Source: SSC4 sp964642445 (lineage in GTDB: Bacteria; Chloroflexota; Anaerolineae; SSC4; Amarolineaceae). Taken from it: 17,504 bases of DNA. Position numbers and translations under genes: made by a program. Shown piece after piece: positions 7,348 to 16,828 of this stretch. The notes beneath the pieces were generated by a model. That model was not told the DNA's origin, did not search any database, and saw only the letters and a program-made list of their open reading frames with translations. Every line of letters begins with the position of its first letter. Positions within the stretch are counted from its first letter, which is position 1. The stretch covers positions 1 to 17,504 of the forward strand of contig CAZXQZ010000088.1 of NCBI GenBank assembly GCA_964642445.1. Direction: 5' to 3'.

Positions 7348-7798
7348 GCCCACCTTCGTACTGGCGGCGCCCGCCGACCGGGCACAGGTACTGGCGTTGC
7401 ACGAGGCCCTCTACGTCGAGGATGAACTCGTCGGTTTTTCCCTGGAGGACCGCATGGCCGGTCTTGACCGGCTATTGGTGGAGCCGGGTCGTTGGGGAGA
7501 AGTGATCCTCATCCGGGCGGGGCACGAAGCGGCGGGCTACATCGTCACGACGTGGGGATTCACGGTGGAGCTGGGAGGACCATTCGTATTGATCGATGAG
7601 CTCTACGTCAGTCCGGCGTTTCGGGGGCGGGGCTGGGGACGCGCCGCGCTGGTGTACGTCGCTGAGACGGCGCGGCAGCGTGGCCAGCGTGCGGTTCAGC
7701 TGGAGGTCGAGCATCACAACACGTACGCTGAACAGCTCTACCAGCGCGCCGGGTTTGTCGCACATGCCACACGTACCACCTACGAACTTCGGCTGTGA
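7340..7798 (+). CDS. GNAT-family N-acetyltransferase inside the his operon
   Basis: A 152-residue GNAT protein. The acetyl-CoA-binding motif A is DELYVSPAFRGRGWGRAAL (86-104), with the R-G-x-G-x-G-R pyrophosphate loop. The C-terminal NTYAEQLYQRAGFVA (127-141) is the usual motif B region. The ATG at 7340 overlaps the end of hisD by 8 nt, so the two are very likely co-translated; the frame upstream of it is a shadow of hisD. The substrate cannot be read from sequence. Its place between hisD and hisC could be incidental or could mean acetylation of a pathway-related amine; that is inference only. Confidence 0.85.
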   Translation: MTEPTFVLAAPADRAQVLALHEALYVEDELVGFSLEDRMAGLDRLLVEPGRWGEVILIRAGHEAAGYIVTTWGFTVELGGPFVLIDELYVSPAFRGRGWGRAALVYVAETARQRGQRAVQLEVEHHNTYAEQLYQRAGFVAHATRTTYELRL

Positions 7799-7943
7799 GG
7801 CGGCTCGCCCGCTTCATCGGGCCACAGAGCAGCGATGTGCAGGTCGCGTAGGGCGATCGATGCACCGTTGGGCAGCGTTGTGGATCTCGACAGTTATTCT
7901 TTTACGAGCCCTTGGTAACCACGGAAGAGAGCGATTTGTGAAC

Positions 7944-9050
<1,107 letters not shown>

Positions 9051-9145
9051 AGTTCGGGTACCGCTGCACGCGCCCGATATGATCACGCCGTTGAAACCTC
9101 TGCAAAACCGGCGGTTTCCGGCGGCCTGTAACACGGGAGGAACGT

Positions 9146-9736
9146 ATGCGTCACAGCAGAATCGAACGAAAAACCAACGAAACACACATCGTACTCGAGC
9201 TGACCCTCGATGGGAGCGGTCAGCGCGACGTGCAGAGCGGATTGGGCTTCCTGGACCACATGCTCGATCTTTTTGCGGCCCACGGCCTCTTCGACCTGAC
9301 CGTGCGGGCGCAGGGGGACCTGCACGTCGATGAACACCACACCGTCGAAGATGTTGCGATTTGCCTGGGTCGTGCCCTGGACGAAGCCCTGGGTGACCGG
9401 CGGGGCATCGTGCGCACGGCCCACAGTTACGTGCCCATGGACGAAGCGCTGGGCTTCGTCGCGCTCGATCTGGGTGGACGACCCTACTGGGTCATCGACG
9501 CGGCCTGGCACACGCCCGCCATGGGCCAGGTTGCAACCGACCTGATCACCCATTTCTTCGAAACGATCGCTATTCACGGGCGCCTCAACTTCCACGCACG
9601 GGTGCTTTATGGGCGCAACGACCACCATCAGGCCGAGGCCCTCTTCAAAGCGTTTGGGCGCGCCCTCGATTTGGCGACCCAGGTCGACCCGCGGCGCCAG
9701 GAAGTCCCATCGACCAAGGGCACGCTGACCGCGTGA
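9146..9736 (+). CDS. hisB: Imidazoleglycerol-phosphate dehydratase
   Basis: This enzyme dehydrates imidazole-glycerol phosphate to imidazole-acetol phosphate, the substrate of HisC. It is a monofunctional form of 196 residues without the phosphatase domain of enterobacterial HisB. Metal-binding and family motifs are FLDHMLD (35-41), HVDEHHTVED (60-69), VPMDEALGFVALDL (96-109) and RNDHHQAEALFKAFGRAL (157-174). A strong GGGAGG (9135-9140) precedes the ATG. It is the last his gene in the window; the 95 nt from hisC hold only the ribosome-binding site, and no terminator separates it from the next promoter. Confidence 0.97.
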   Translation: MRHSRIERKTNETHIVLELTLDGSGQRDVQSGLGFLDHMLDLFAAHGLFDLTVRAQGDLHVDEHHTVEDVAICLGRALDEALGDRRGIVRTAHSYVPMDEALGFVALDLGGRPYWVIDAAWHTPAMGQVATDLITHFFETIAIHGRLNFHARVLYGRNDHHQAEALFKAFGRALDLATQVDPRRQEVPSTKGTLTA

Positions 9737-9750
9737 TCGATTTGAGAACT

Positions 9751-9779
9751 TTGACAAAAGGTTTTGTCCGCTGTAAGAT
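9751..9779 (+). promoter_or_regulatory. Sigma-70-type promoter of the CARDB-like lipoprotein gene
   Basis: A perfect -35 TTGACA (9751-9756), a 17-nt spacer and -10 TAAGAT (9774-9779). The predicted start of transcription, about 7 nt on, coincides with the ATG at 9787. Confidence 0.75.
9753..9768. promoter_or_regulatory. Palindrome overlapping the promoter, possible operator
   Basis: GACAAAA (9753-9759) and TTTTGTC (9762-9768) are perfect inverted arms with a 2-nt centre, covering the end of the -35 and the spacer. That is the usual place for a repressor site; the regulator is unknown. Confidence 0.4.
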
Positions 9780-9786
9780 GTGGCCT

Positions 9787-10347
9787 ATGACAGATATGCA
9801 ATTGCATCAGACGTACCCATCGGTCTTACGTTCTTGCTCGAATCGTCTGGCTGTTGCCACCAAACTTTCTGCACGTGTTCGCCTGGCCAGCCTGCTGTGT
9901 GGTGCCATGTTGCTGCTGAGCCTCTCGGCCTGCGTGACTGTTCAAGAGCAGGACGGTCATGCGGCAGCGCAGCCGGCCGCCCCAACGGCGGTTGTGCCAG
10001 CACATGACCTGGCCTTGACTGCGGTCGAGATGGCGAACAGCATGGTCATTTTACGCTCCGACCAACTGGCGCTCATGGCTGTCGTCGAAAACCAGGGGAC
10101 TGAGCCCGCACGCGACATTCCCGTCCGGGTTCTGGTCAGTGACGGTGCCGATGAAGTGCTGTTGGAGAGCACCCAGTACATCGATGAGCTGCCAGCGGGT
10201 GACACAACCATCGTTCGTTTCGAGCAGCGTACGTCGATTCCGACGCGCAGCAGTTACGAGTTGCTCGTCGAAGTCGTGCCCGTTGACGAGGAATCGATCA
10301 CCTCGAACAACGTGCGGGCGTACAGCGTGTCCGTAGAGTTACGTTAG
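9787..10347 (+). CDS. Lipoprotein with a CARDB-like domain
   Basis: A 186-residue protein with a long N-region of about 30 residues, a hydrophobic stretch (33-47) and the lipobox LSAC with Cys49. This points to a lipid-anchored, extracytoplasmic protein. After an Ala/Pro linker (57-72), residues 74-186 form one beta-rich domain of CARDB type: DLALTAVEM at its start, ALMAVVENQGTEPARDIPVRV (95-115) and the closing SNNVRAYSVSV. CARDB domains are immunoglobulin-like and are found in surface and adhesion proteins; no specific role can be given. There is no ribosome-binding site, and the promoter places the transcript start at or next to the ATG, so a leaderless mRNA is likely. A further in-frame ATG lies at 9796. 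Confidence 0.8.
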   Translation: MTDMQLHQTYPSVLRSCSNRLAVATKLSARVRLASLLCGAMLLLSLSACVTVQEQDGHAAAQPAAPTAVVPAHDLALTAVEMANSMVILRSDQLALMAVVENQGTEPARDIPVRVLVSDGADEVLLESTQYIDELPAGDTTIVRFEQRTSIPTRSSYELLVEVVPVDEESITSNNVRAYSVSVELR

Positions 10348-10453
10348 GGATTGCAAACGAATAGGGTTCCGACGCACGCCGTGGTTCCCGGCAAGCCTGA
10401 AGAAAGGTGTTCCTACAAGAACGCCTGCCACATTGTGTGTTGGATCATGGTGT

Positions 10454-10504
10454 GGGCACGAACAGGTAACCGACCTGGATCGGTTCCTGGCGTGCCCCTT
10501 TTTT
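10454..10504 (+). terminator. Terminator after the CARDB-like lipoprotein
   Basis: A long stem of GGGCACG (10454-10460) with CGTGCCC (10491-10497) is extended by CAGG/CCTG and AACCGA/TCGGTT around a 6-nt loop and followed by six T (10499-10504). The preceding 10348-10453 contains no gene. Confidence 0.9.
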
Positions 10505-10526
10505 GTGCCAGCTGGCGGGAGATATC

Positions 10527-11696
10527 GTGTTCGAGGCCAACGGACGCCTGGGGATGCAGAGTCTGGGAAAGGTGACGCGTGTGGTGCACGCCCGCCGTCG
10601 CCTTGGCCTACCCCTGTTGATCGCTATGCTCGCCAGTGTCTCATACGGCTTTGGCCCGCCGGTCGTTGTGGATGGTGCCCGGCAGCCTGTGCGTCTGTAT
10701 CCGCAGCACATTGCGGCGATACAGGCGGCACAGCAGCTGCCCACGGTTGCCGCCAAAGCTGTCATCCTGGCCGATGTCGACAGTGGCCAAATCCTGCTCG
10801 AACACAATGCACGCCAACGGCTGCCAATGGCCAGCACGACCAAAATCATGACGGCATTGTTAGCCCTCGAACACGGTAACCTGGATGACGTCGTGACGGT
10901 GCCGGCGGAGGCGCTGGCGGTGGGCGAAAGCTCGATGTTCCTGCAGGCCGGCGAGCAGCTGACCTTGCGTGATCTGCTGTACGGCCTGCTCATGGTTTCG
11001 GGGAATGACGCCGCACTGACGATTGCCGGGCACATCGCCGGCAGTGAAGCGGCCTTCGTGCAGATGATGAACGACCGGGCGGCTGCATTGGGCATGACCG
11101 ATACCCGGTTCGCCAATCCACACGGTCTGGACGCGCCCGATCACTACGCCAGCGCAGCCGATATGTATCGTCTGGCCCGTGCCGCCCTGGCTTATCCCGA
11201 GTTTGCCACCATCGTCTCCACGCCGCAGCACACCGTGCCCGGGCACACCCTGGTCAATAAGAATGAGCTGCTGGCATTGTACGATGGTGCCGACGGCATC
11301 AAAACGGGCACGACCGATCTCGCAGGTGAATGCCTGGTCGGTTCGGTTAGCCGCAATGGGCACCGGGTGATCGCGGTTATCCTGGGCAGCAGCCAACGCT
11401 ACGAGGATGCACGCCGCCTCTTCGATCACTACTTTACCCATTACGCCTGGCTGGCCCTCGCGCCGCCGGCCAATGCGCTCAGTCGCGCGTCCGATGCGAC
11501 GGGTGAACCACGTTTTCTGGTGGCGGGCACGCCGGTCGATACGTTCGCCGCCCGCTGGCAGCAGCCTCTCATCCAACCGGCGTTCGACCTGGCCCCTGCC
11601 GGCGACACCGCAGCGGGTGCTGCTGCCGGCATCATCCATTATCGGATCGGATCGCAAGAGGTCGGCTTACAGCCCCTGGTGTGGGCCTCATTTTGA
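10527..11696 (+). CDS. D-alanyl-D-alanine carboxypeptidase, S11 family (PBP5-like)
   Basis: A serine peptidase that removes the terminal D-Ala from peptidoglycan stem peptides outside the membrane. In the 389-residue product, a short Arg-rich N-region precedes the hydrophobic stretch LGLPLLIAMLASVSYGFG (27-43), a signal peptide or anchor. The three penicillin-binding signatures are in order: STTK with Ser103 and Lys106, SGN at 158-160, and KTGT at 259-262. After about residue 310 comes a less conserved C-terminal segment in the place of the usual beta-rich domain. GTG 10527 is chosen because GCGGGAG (10515-10521) sits at ideal spacing; ATG 10554 is an alternative. It is the first gene after a terminator, 22 nt before the pseudouridine synthase gene. 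Confidence 0.92.
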   Translation: MFEANGRLGMQSLGKVTRVVHARRRLGLPLLIAMLASVSYGFGPPVVVDGARQPVRLYPQHIAAIQAAQQLPTVAAKAVILADVDSGQILLEHNARQRLPMASTTKIMTALLALEHGNLDDVVTVPAEALAVGESSMFLQAGEQLTLRDLLYGLLMVSGNDAALTIAGHIAGSEAAFVQMMNDRAAALGMTDTRFANPHGLDAPDHYASAADMYRLARAALAYPEFATIVSTPQHTVPGHTLVNKNELLALYDGADGIKTGTTDLAGECLVGSVSRNGHRVIAVILGSSQRYEDARRLFDHYFTHYAWLALAPPANALSRASDATGEPRFLVAGTPVDTFAARWQQPLIQPAFDLAPAGDTAAGAAAGIIHYRIGSQEVGLQPLVWASF

Positions 11697-11718
11697 ACGA
11701 CTGTCAAGGAGTGCCGAA

Positions 11719-13047
11719 GTGGAAGAACGACTGCAAAAAGTGATGGCCCATGCTGGCGTGGCTTCCCGCCGCACGTGCGAAGAGATGATCCAACAGGGGC
11801 GGGTGCGGGTCAATGGCAAAGTCGTGTCGGAACTTGGCACCAAGGTCGACCCGACGCGCGATATTGTGCTCGTCGACGGCAATCCCATTACGGGTCCGGA
11901 AGCGCCACGTTACGTCGTCCTGTACAAACCACCCGGTTACCTGTCGGCCATGGAGCCGGAGGGTGGCCGGCCCTGCCTGACCGACCTGGTCCAGGTGCCA
12001 CAGCGCCTCTACCCGGTTGGACGGCTCGATCTGGAGAGTGAAGGCCTGATGCTGCTCACCAACGATGGTGAGCTGGCCCACCGCCTCACCCACCCGCGTT
12101 ACCAGCATCCCAAGGAGTACCTGGTGCTGATCGAAGGCCGGCCCAGTACGATGGCCCTGCGCAAGCTGCGCCAGGGGGTCGACGTGGCCGACCGGATGAC
12201 CGCCCCGGCCGAGGTGACGATCGTCGAAGGTCCGCCGGCCTTTTTGGCCCGCCCCGAAGACAGCCGGCCGGTACCGACGACCTGGCTGCACATGGTGCTG
12301 CGCGAAGGACGCAAACGCGAGGTTCGCCACATGACCGCCGCCGTAGGTCACCCCACCCTGCGCCTGATCCGCATTGCCCTGGGTCCGTTGCGCCTCGAAC
12401 GTTTGAAGCCCGGCCAGTGGCGCGACGTCAACGGACGCGAGTTGCGCGCCCTGCGCCGGCTGCTGCGCCCGGGAGCCAGTGGGTCCCCGCGCAGTGCACA
12501 GGGTCGCGCCGACGAGCCGCCGCGCCCGGCCCACACCCGGCCACCCCGGGGCCCCGGCCGTCCACCAGGTGGCGGCCGAACCGCTGCGCCAGGGGCGCGG
12601 GGCACTGGCAGCAAATCACCCCGCACCCGCCCCGATCACCCGCAGAAGTCCGACGCAGGACGGCCCGCTGCCCGCCCGCCCGATCGCCTGCGTCCGGCAT
12701 CCGAACAGGCGCCGGATGCGGCGCGCACACCGGATCATAACCGCCCACGCCGGCCGGGCACTGCTGCCCGCCCTGCCCGCGGTTCGCGGCCGGCCGCAGG
12801 TCACGGCGACCGGCCACCAGGTCGGGATGAACGCCCACCTGGCCGACGCGAACAGCCCCCTGGTCACAGCGACCGGCCACCAGGTCGGGATGAACGTCCG
12901 GCCGACCGGCGCGAACAGCCCTCTGGCAGACCGGGTCGTCCGCCCGGACGGGGGCGTCGTCCGTCTGCCGGCGCAGGCCGTGCCCCCACTGCTGCACGCG
13001 GCGGCCGTTCGCACCGCCGATCGGGCAAGAAGAGGCCACCGGTATGA
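11719..13047 (+). CDS. rluB: RluB/RsuA-family 23S or 16S rRNA pseudouridine synthase with long disordered tail
   Basis: This enzyme isomerises a specific uridine of ribosomal RNA to pseudouridine. Residues 1-50 form an S4 RNA-binding domain (RLQKVMAHAGVASRRTCEEM), and 64-250 the catalytic domain, with the catalytic Asp at 104 in VGRLDLESEGLMLLTNDG and the conserved REGRKREVRHM (195-205). Residues 251-442 are an unusual low-complexity tail rich in Pro, Arg and Gly, with 21-residue repeats. Shorter basic tails occur in known RluB proteins. GTG 11719 is the start, since AAGGAG (11706-11711) precedes it; the frame extends upstream only as a shadow of the carboxypeptidase. Its stop overlaps the cmk start by 4 nt. 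RluB is preferred over RsuA because of the tail, but without certainty. Confidence 0.88.
   Translation: MEERLQKVMAHAGVASRRTCEEMIQQGRVRVNGKVVSELGTKVDPTRDIVLVDGNPITGPEAPRYVVLYKPPGYLSAMEPEGGRPCLTDLVQVPQRLYPVGRLDLESEGLMLLTNDGELAHRLTHPRYQHPKEYLVLIEGRPSTMALRKLRQGVDVADRMTAPAEVTIVEGPPAFLARPEDSRPVPTTWLHMVLREGRKREVRHMTAAVGHPTLRLIRIALGPLRLERLKPGQWRDVNGRELRALRRLLRPGASGSPRSAQGRADEPPRPAHTRPPRGPGRPPGGGRTAAPGARGTGSKSPRTRPDHPQKSDAGRPAARPPDRLRPASEQAPDAARTPDHNRPRRPGTAARPARGSRPAAGHGDRPPGRDERPPGRREQPPGHSDRPPGRDERPADRREQPSGRPGRPPGRGRRPSAGAGRAPTAARGGRSHRRSGKKRPPV
12799..12924 (+). repeat. 63-bp tandem repeat coding for the tail of the pseudouridine synthase
   Basis: Two units, 12799-12861 and 12862-12924, both start with GGTCAC and encode 21-residue repeats of the form GHxDRPPGRDERPxxRREQP. 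A partial third unit (GRPGRPPGR) follows. Confidence 0.85.
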
Positions 13048-13787
13048 AGCGAGCGTACCCCGCTGAGCATGCGGTAGAACCGGCCCTGCCGTCGACCATC
13101 GCCATCGATGGGCCGGCCGGTTCGGGCAAGAGCACGATTGGCCATCGGGTTGCCACACAGCTCGGTTATCTCTACTTCGATACCGGGGTGGTCTACCGGG
13201 CCGTCACCTGGCTGGCACTCGAACGAGGTGTTGCCCTGGATGATGAAAACGCAGTGGCAAACCTGGCTGCAACCAGCAGTATCGACATCCAGGACCCAGG
13301 TCGCGCCGCCGATGGCCGCCTGGCGACCATCTTGGGTGACGGCGTCGACATCACGTGGGACATTCGCCGGCCCGAGGTCGATGCCGCGGTGTCGCGCGTC
13401 GCAGCCTATCCGCGCGTGCGGCAGGCACTCATCGAGCAGCAGCGCCGCATTGGCCGCGGCGGGCGGGTGGTCATGGTGGGGCGTGACATCGGCACCGTTA
13501 TCATGCCTGATGCTGACCTCAAGATCTACCTGGACGCCTCGGTGACCGAACGGGCGCGGCGGCGTTTTCAGGAGGCCCAGGCCAGCAATCAGGCCATCAC
13601 CTACCAGCAGGTCCTGCAGGGCATGCAGCGGCGCGATGCCTTCGACAGCACGCGGGATACAGCCCCGCTGCGCATCGCCGCCGATGCGGTGATCATCGAC
13701 TCGACCGCCCTGGCGACCGAAGAAACGCTGGCGCGGGTGCTCGCCATTATCCAGGCATGGCGGCCGTCACCCGTGACCACGGGATAG
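13044..13787 (+). CDS. cmk: Cytidylate kinase
   Basis: This enzyme phosphorylates CMP and dCMP to the diphosphates using ATP, in the cytoplasm. In 247 residues, the P-loop GPAGSGKST is at 23-31, YLYFDTGVVYRAVTWLA (43-59) is the CMP-binding segment, and VGRDIGTVIMPDADLKIYLD is the conserved core. ARRRFQEAQ corresponds to the lid region. The first 15 residues are a non-conserved extension. ATG 13044 overlaps the preceding stop (ATGA), with AGAGG at 13031-13035, so the two genes are translationally coupled. The stop is 4 nt before plsC. Confidence 0.95.
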   Translation: MKRAYPAEHAVEPALPSTIAIDGPAGSGKSTIGHRVATQLGYLYFDTGVVYRAVTWLALERGVALDDENAVANLAATSSIDIQDPGRAADGRLATILGDGVDITWDIRRPEVDAAVSRVAAYPRVRQALIEQQRRIGRGGRVVMVGRDIGTVIMPDADLKIYLDASVTERARRRFQEAQASNQAITYQQVLQGMQRRDAFDSTRDTAPLRIAADAVIIDSTALATEETLARVLAIIQAWRPSPVTTG

Positions 13788-13791
13788 GCCC

Positions 13792-14490
13792 ATGTCGCGT
13801 TCGTGGGCGCGCCGCCTCGTCCGGCGCATTCTGCGGGGGGTGGTGCGGGTGCTGGCGCTGCTGCTGCTGCGGGTCGAGCTGCGCGGTCGCGAACATCTGC
13901 CAGCGGGTGGGCCGTTGATTGTGGTGGCCAACCATTTTGGCTGGCTCGAACCGGCCCTGCTGCCCATTCTGCTGCCCTATGCGCTGGAGTACCTGGCTGC
14001 CGATAACATGTACCGCCACCCCGCCGTGGGTTGGGTCCTGTACAGTTACGGGGCCATTCCCGTGCGCCGCGGCGAAGTCGATCGCCGTGCGCTGCGTGGT
14101 GCATCGCAGGTGCTGGCCAGTGGCGGTGTCCTGGCCATTTTCCCCGAAGGCGGGGTGCGCAGCCCTAGCTTCCGCACTGCCCTCATTCCGCCACGCCCCG
14201 GCACCGCCTACCTGGCGGTGCAGCACGGCACCCCCATCCTGCCTGTTGGCTTTTCCGGCAGCGGCGCCGACGTGTTTGCCTGCTGGCGGCGTCTCCGTCG
14301 TGCCCCGGTCGTTGTCACAATTGGCGAACCCTTTGGCCCGCTGACGGCGGCCGGCCACGGCGCCGCCCGCCGCCAGGCCCTCGACGAAGCCAGTGAACTG
14401 ATCATGCAGCGCATCGCCGCCCTGCTGCCCAACCGCGAGCGGGGACCGTATGCGGAGGGTGGGGGATGGGGGTTAGGGGCCGGGGGTTAG
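13792..14490 (+). CDS. plsC: 1-acyl-sn-glycerol-3-phosphate acyltransferase (PlsC-like) with HX4E motif
   Basis: A membrane-associated acyltransferase of phospholipid synthesis, 232 residues. A basic and hydrophobic N-terminus (1-27) probably anchors it. Motif I is NHFGWLEP (47-54): the catalytic His48 is present, but the usual Asp five residues on is Glu53. Motif II is GAIPVRRG (87-94), motif III is FPEGGVRS (117-124), and a later PILPVGFSG corresponds to motif IV. The last dozen residues (about 221-232, Gly-rich) are encoded by a G-rich inverted repeat that also supplies the stop codon, so the native C-terminus may have been altered. It lies 4 nt after cmk and is likely in the same operon. 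Confidence 0.88.
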   Translation: MSRSWARRLVRRILRGVVRVLALLLLRVELRGREHLPAGGPLIVVANHFGWLEPALLPILLPYALEYLAADNMYRHPAVGWVLYSYGAIPVRRGEVDRRALRGASQVLASGGVLAIFPEGGVRSPSFRTALIPPRPGTAYLAVQHGTPILPVGFSGSGADVFACWRRLRRAPVVVTIGEPFGPLTAAGHGAARRQALDEASELIMQRIAALLPNRERGPYAEGGGWGLGAGG

Positions 14491-14566
14491 GGGCCGGCGG
14501 TTGGGGATTGGAGAGCCATCAACCGTTGCCCCCAACCCCTAACCCCTATGCCCCATCCCCCACCCC
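14457..14566. repeat. G-rich/C-rich long inverted repeat with G-quadruplex potential
   Basis: The left arm is G-rich with GGGGGTTAGGGG-like phrases and the right arm is C-rich. A 15-bp perfect arm pair (14457-14471 with 14551-14565) is followed inwards by TAGGGG/CCCCTA (14474-14479 with 14543-14548), GTTAGGGG/CCCCTAAC (14486-14493 with 14536-14543) and CGGTTG/CAACCG (14498-14503 with 14520-14525). It overlaps the end of plsC. No T-run follows, so it is not a standard terminator. Confidence 0.85.
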
Positions 14567-14571
14567 CCAAT

Positions 14572-14601
14572 TTGCCCGACCTCCTCTCCTGCGACTATAA
14601 T
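14572..14601 (+). promoter_or_regulatory. Promoter of glmS
   Basis: A perfect -10 TATAAT (14596-14601), with -35 TTGCCC (14572-14577, four of six) at an 18-nt spacing. Predicted transcription starts near 14608, giving an untranslated region of about 370 nt that contains the ribozyme. Confidence 0.65.
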
Positions 14602-14689
14602 CGAGCACGGTGATGTGTCCTGTGCGGACGAGTGTATCGAATCAGCTGGAGGCATGCCTATCGACCCACTGCGGTGACCGTGTGACGGG

Positions 14690-14868
14690 GAAAGAGAGCG
14701 CATGGGCTGCGCAGTGCACTGCGCAGTTGACGAGGAAGAGGTTCTCCACGGCGACGTGGAGCTAACCGGGTGATTTGCCCGGGAAAATCGAAAGATCAGC
14801 GGATGCCTCCAGGGCTGAGCCACGGCCCTGTGGCCAGGATTCCCATCCACGGGGCTGGCCAGGATTCT
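14690..14868 (+). ncRNA. glmS ribozyme: glmS ribozyme (glucosamine-6-phosphate-activated self-cleaving riboswitch)
   Basis: Between the glmS promoter and start codon lie the conserved blocks of the glmS ribozyme in correct order. These are AGCGC at 14697-14701; a P1 hairpin with 8-bp arms (CTGCGCAG 14707-14714 and 14719-14726); GTTGACGAGG (14726-14735); and AGCGGATGCCTCC (14798-14810), whose CCTC can pair with GAGG at 14738-14741. Between them are a 7-bp hairpin with a GCGA tetraloop (14744-14761), CCGGG/CCCGG (14766-14782) and ATC-GAAA-GAT (14787-14796). P4-like hairpins follow: CAGGGC/GCCCTG (14810-14830) and GGCCAG/CTGGCC (14832-14860). By analogy, cleavage is expected between A14697 and G14698. 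The gene downstream is glmS, as the class requires. The exact 3' boundary is uncertain. Confidence 0.92.
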
Positions 14869-14980
14869 TTCCTCCTGTAATCCAATTGCGTGCCGCCAAA
14901 ACCGCCGGGTGACCGGCGGGACAATGTGGCCGCGTCGTGGCCTGTACGGTTCGAACCATCACCTTCGCAGGAGGACTCTC

Positions 14981-16811
<1,831 letters not shown>

Positions 16812-16828
<17 letters not shown>

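Noticed and set aside
12799..12924. CRISPR-like repeats
   Set aside because: Only two adjacent 63-bp units in frame with a coding tail, with no unique spacers; it is an in-gene tandem repeat.
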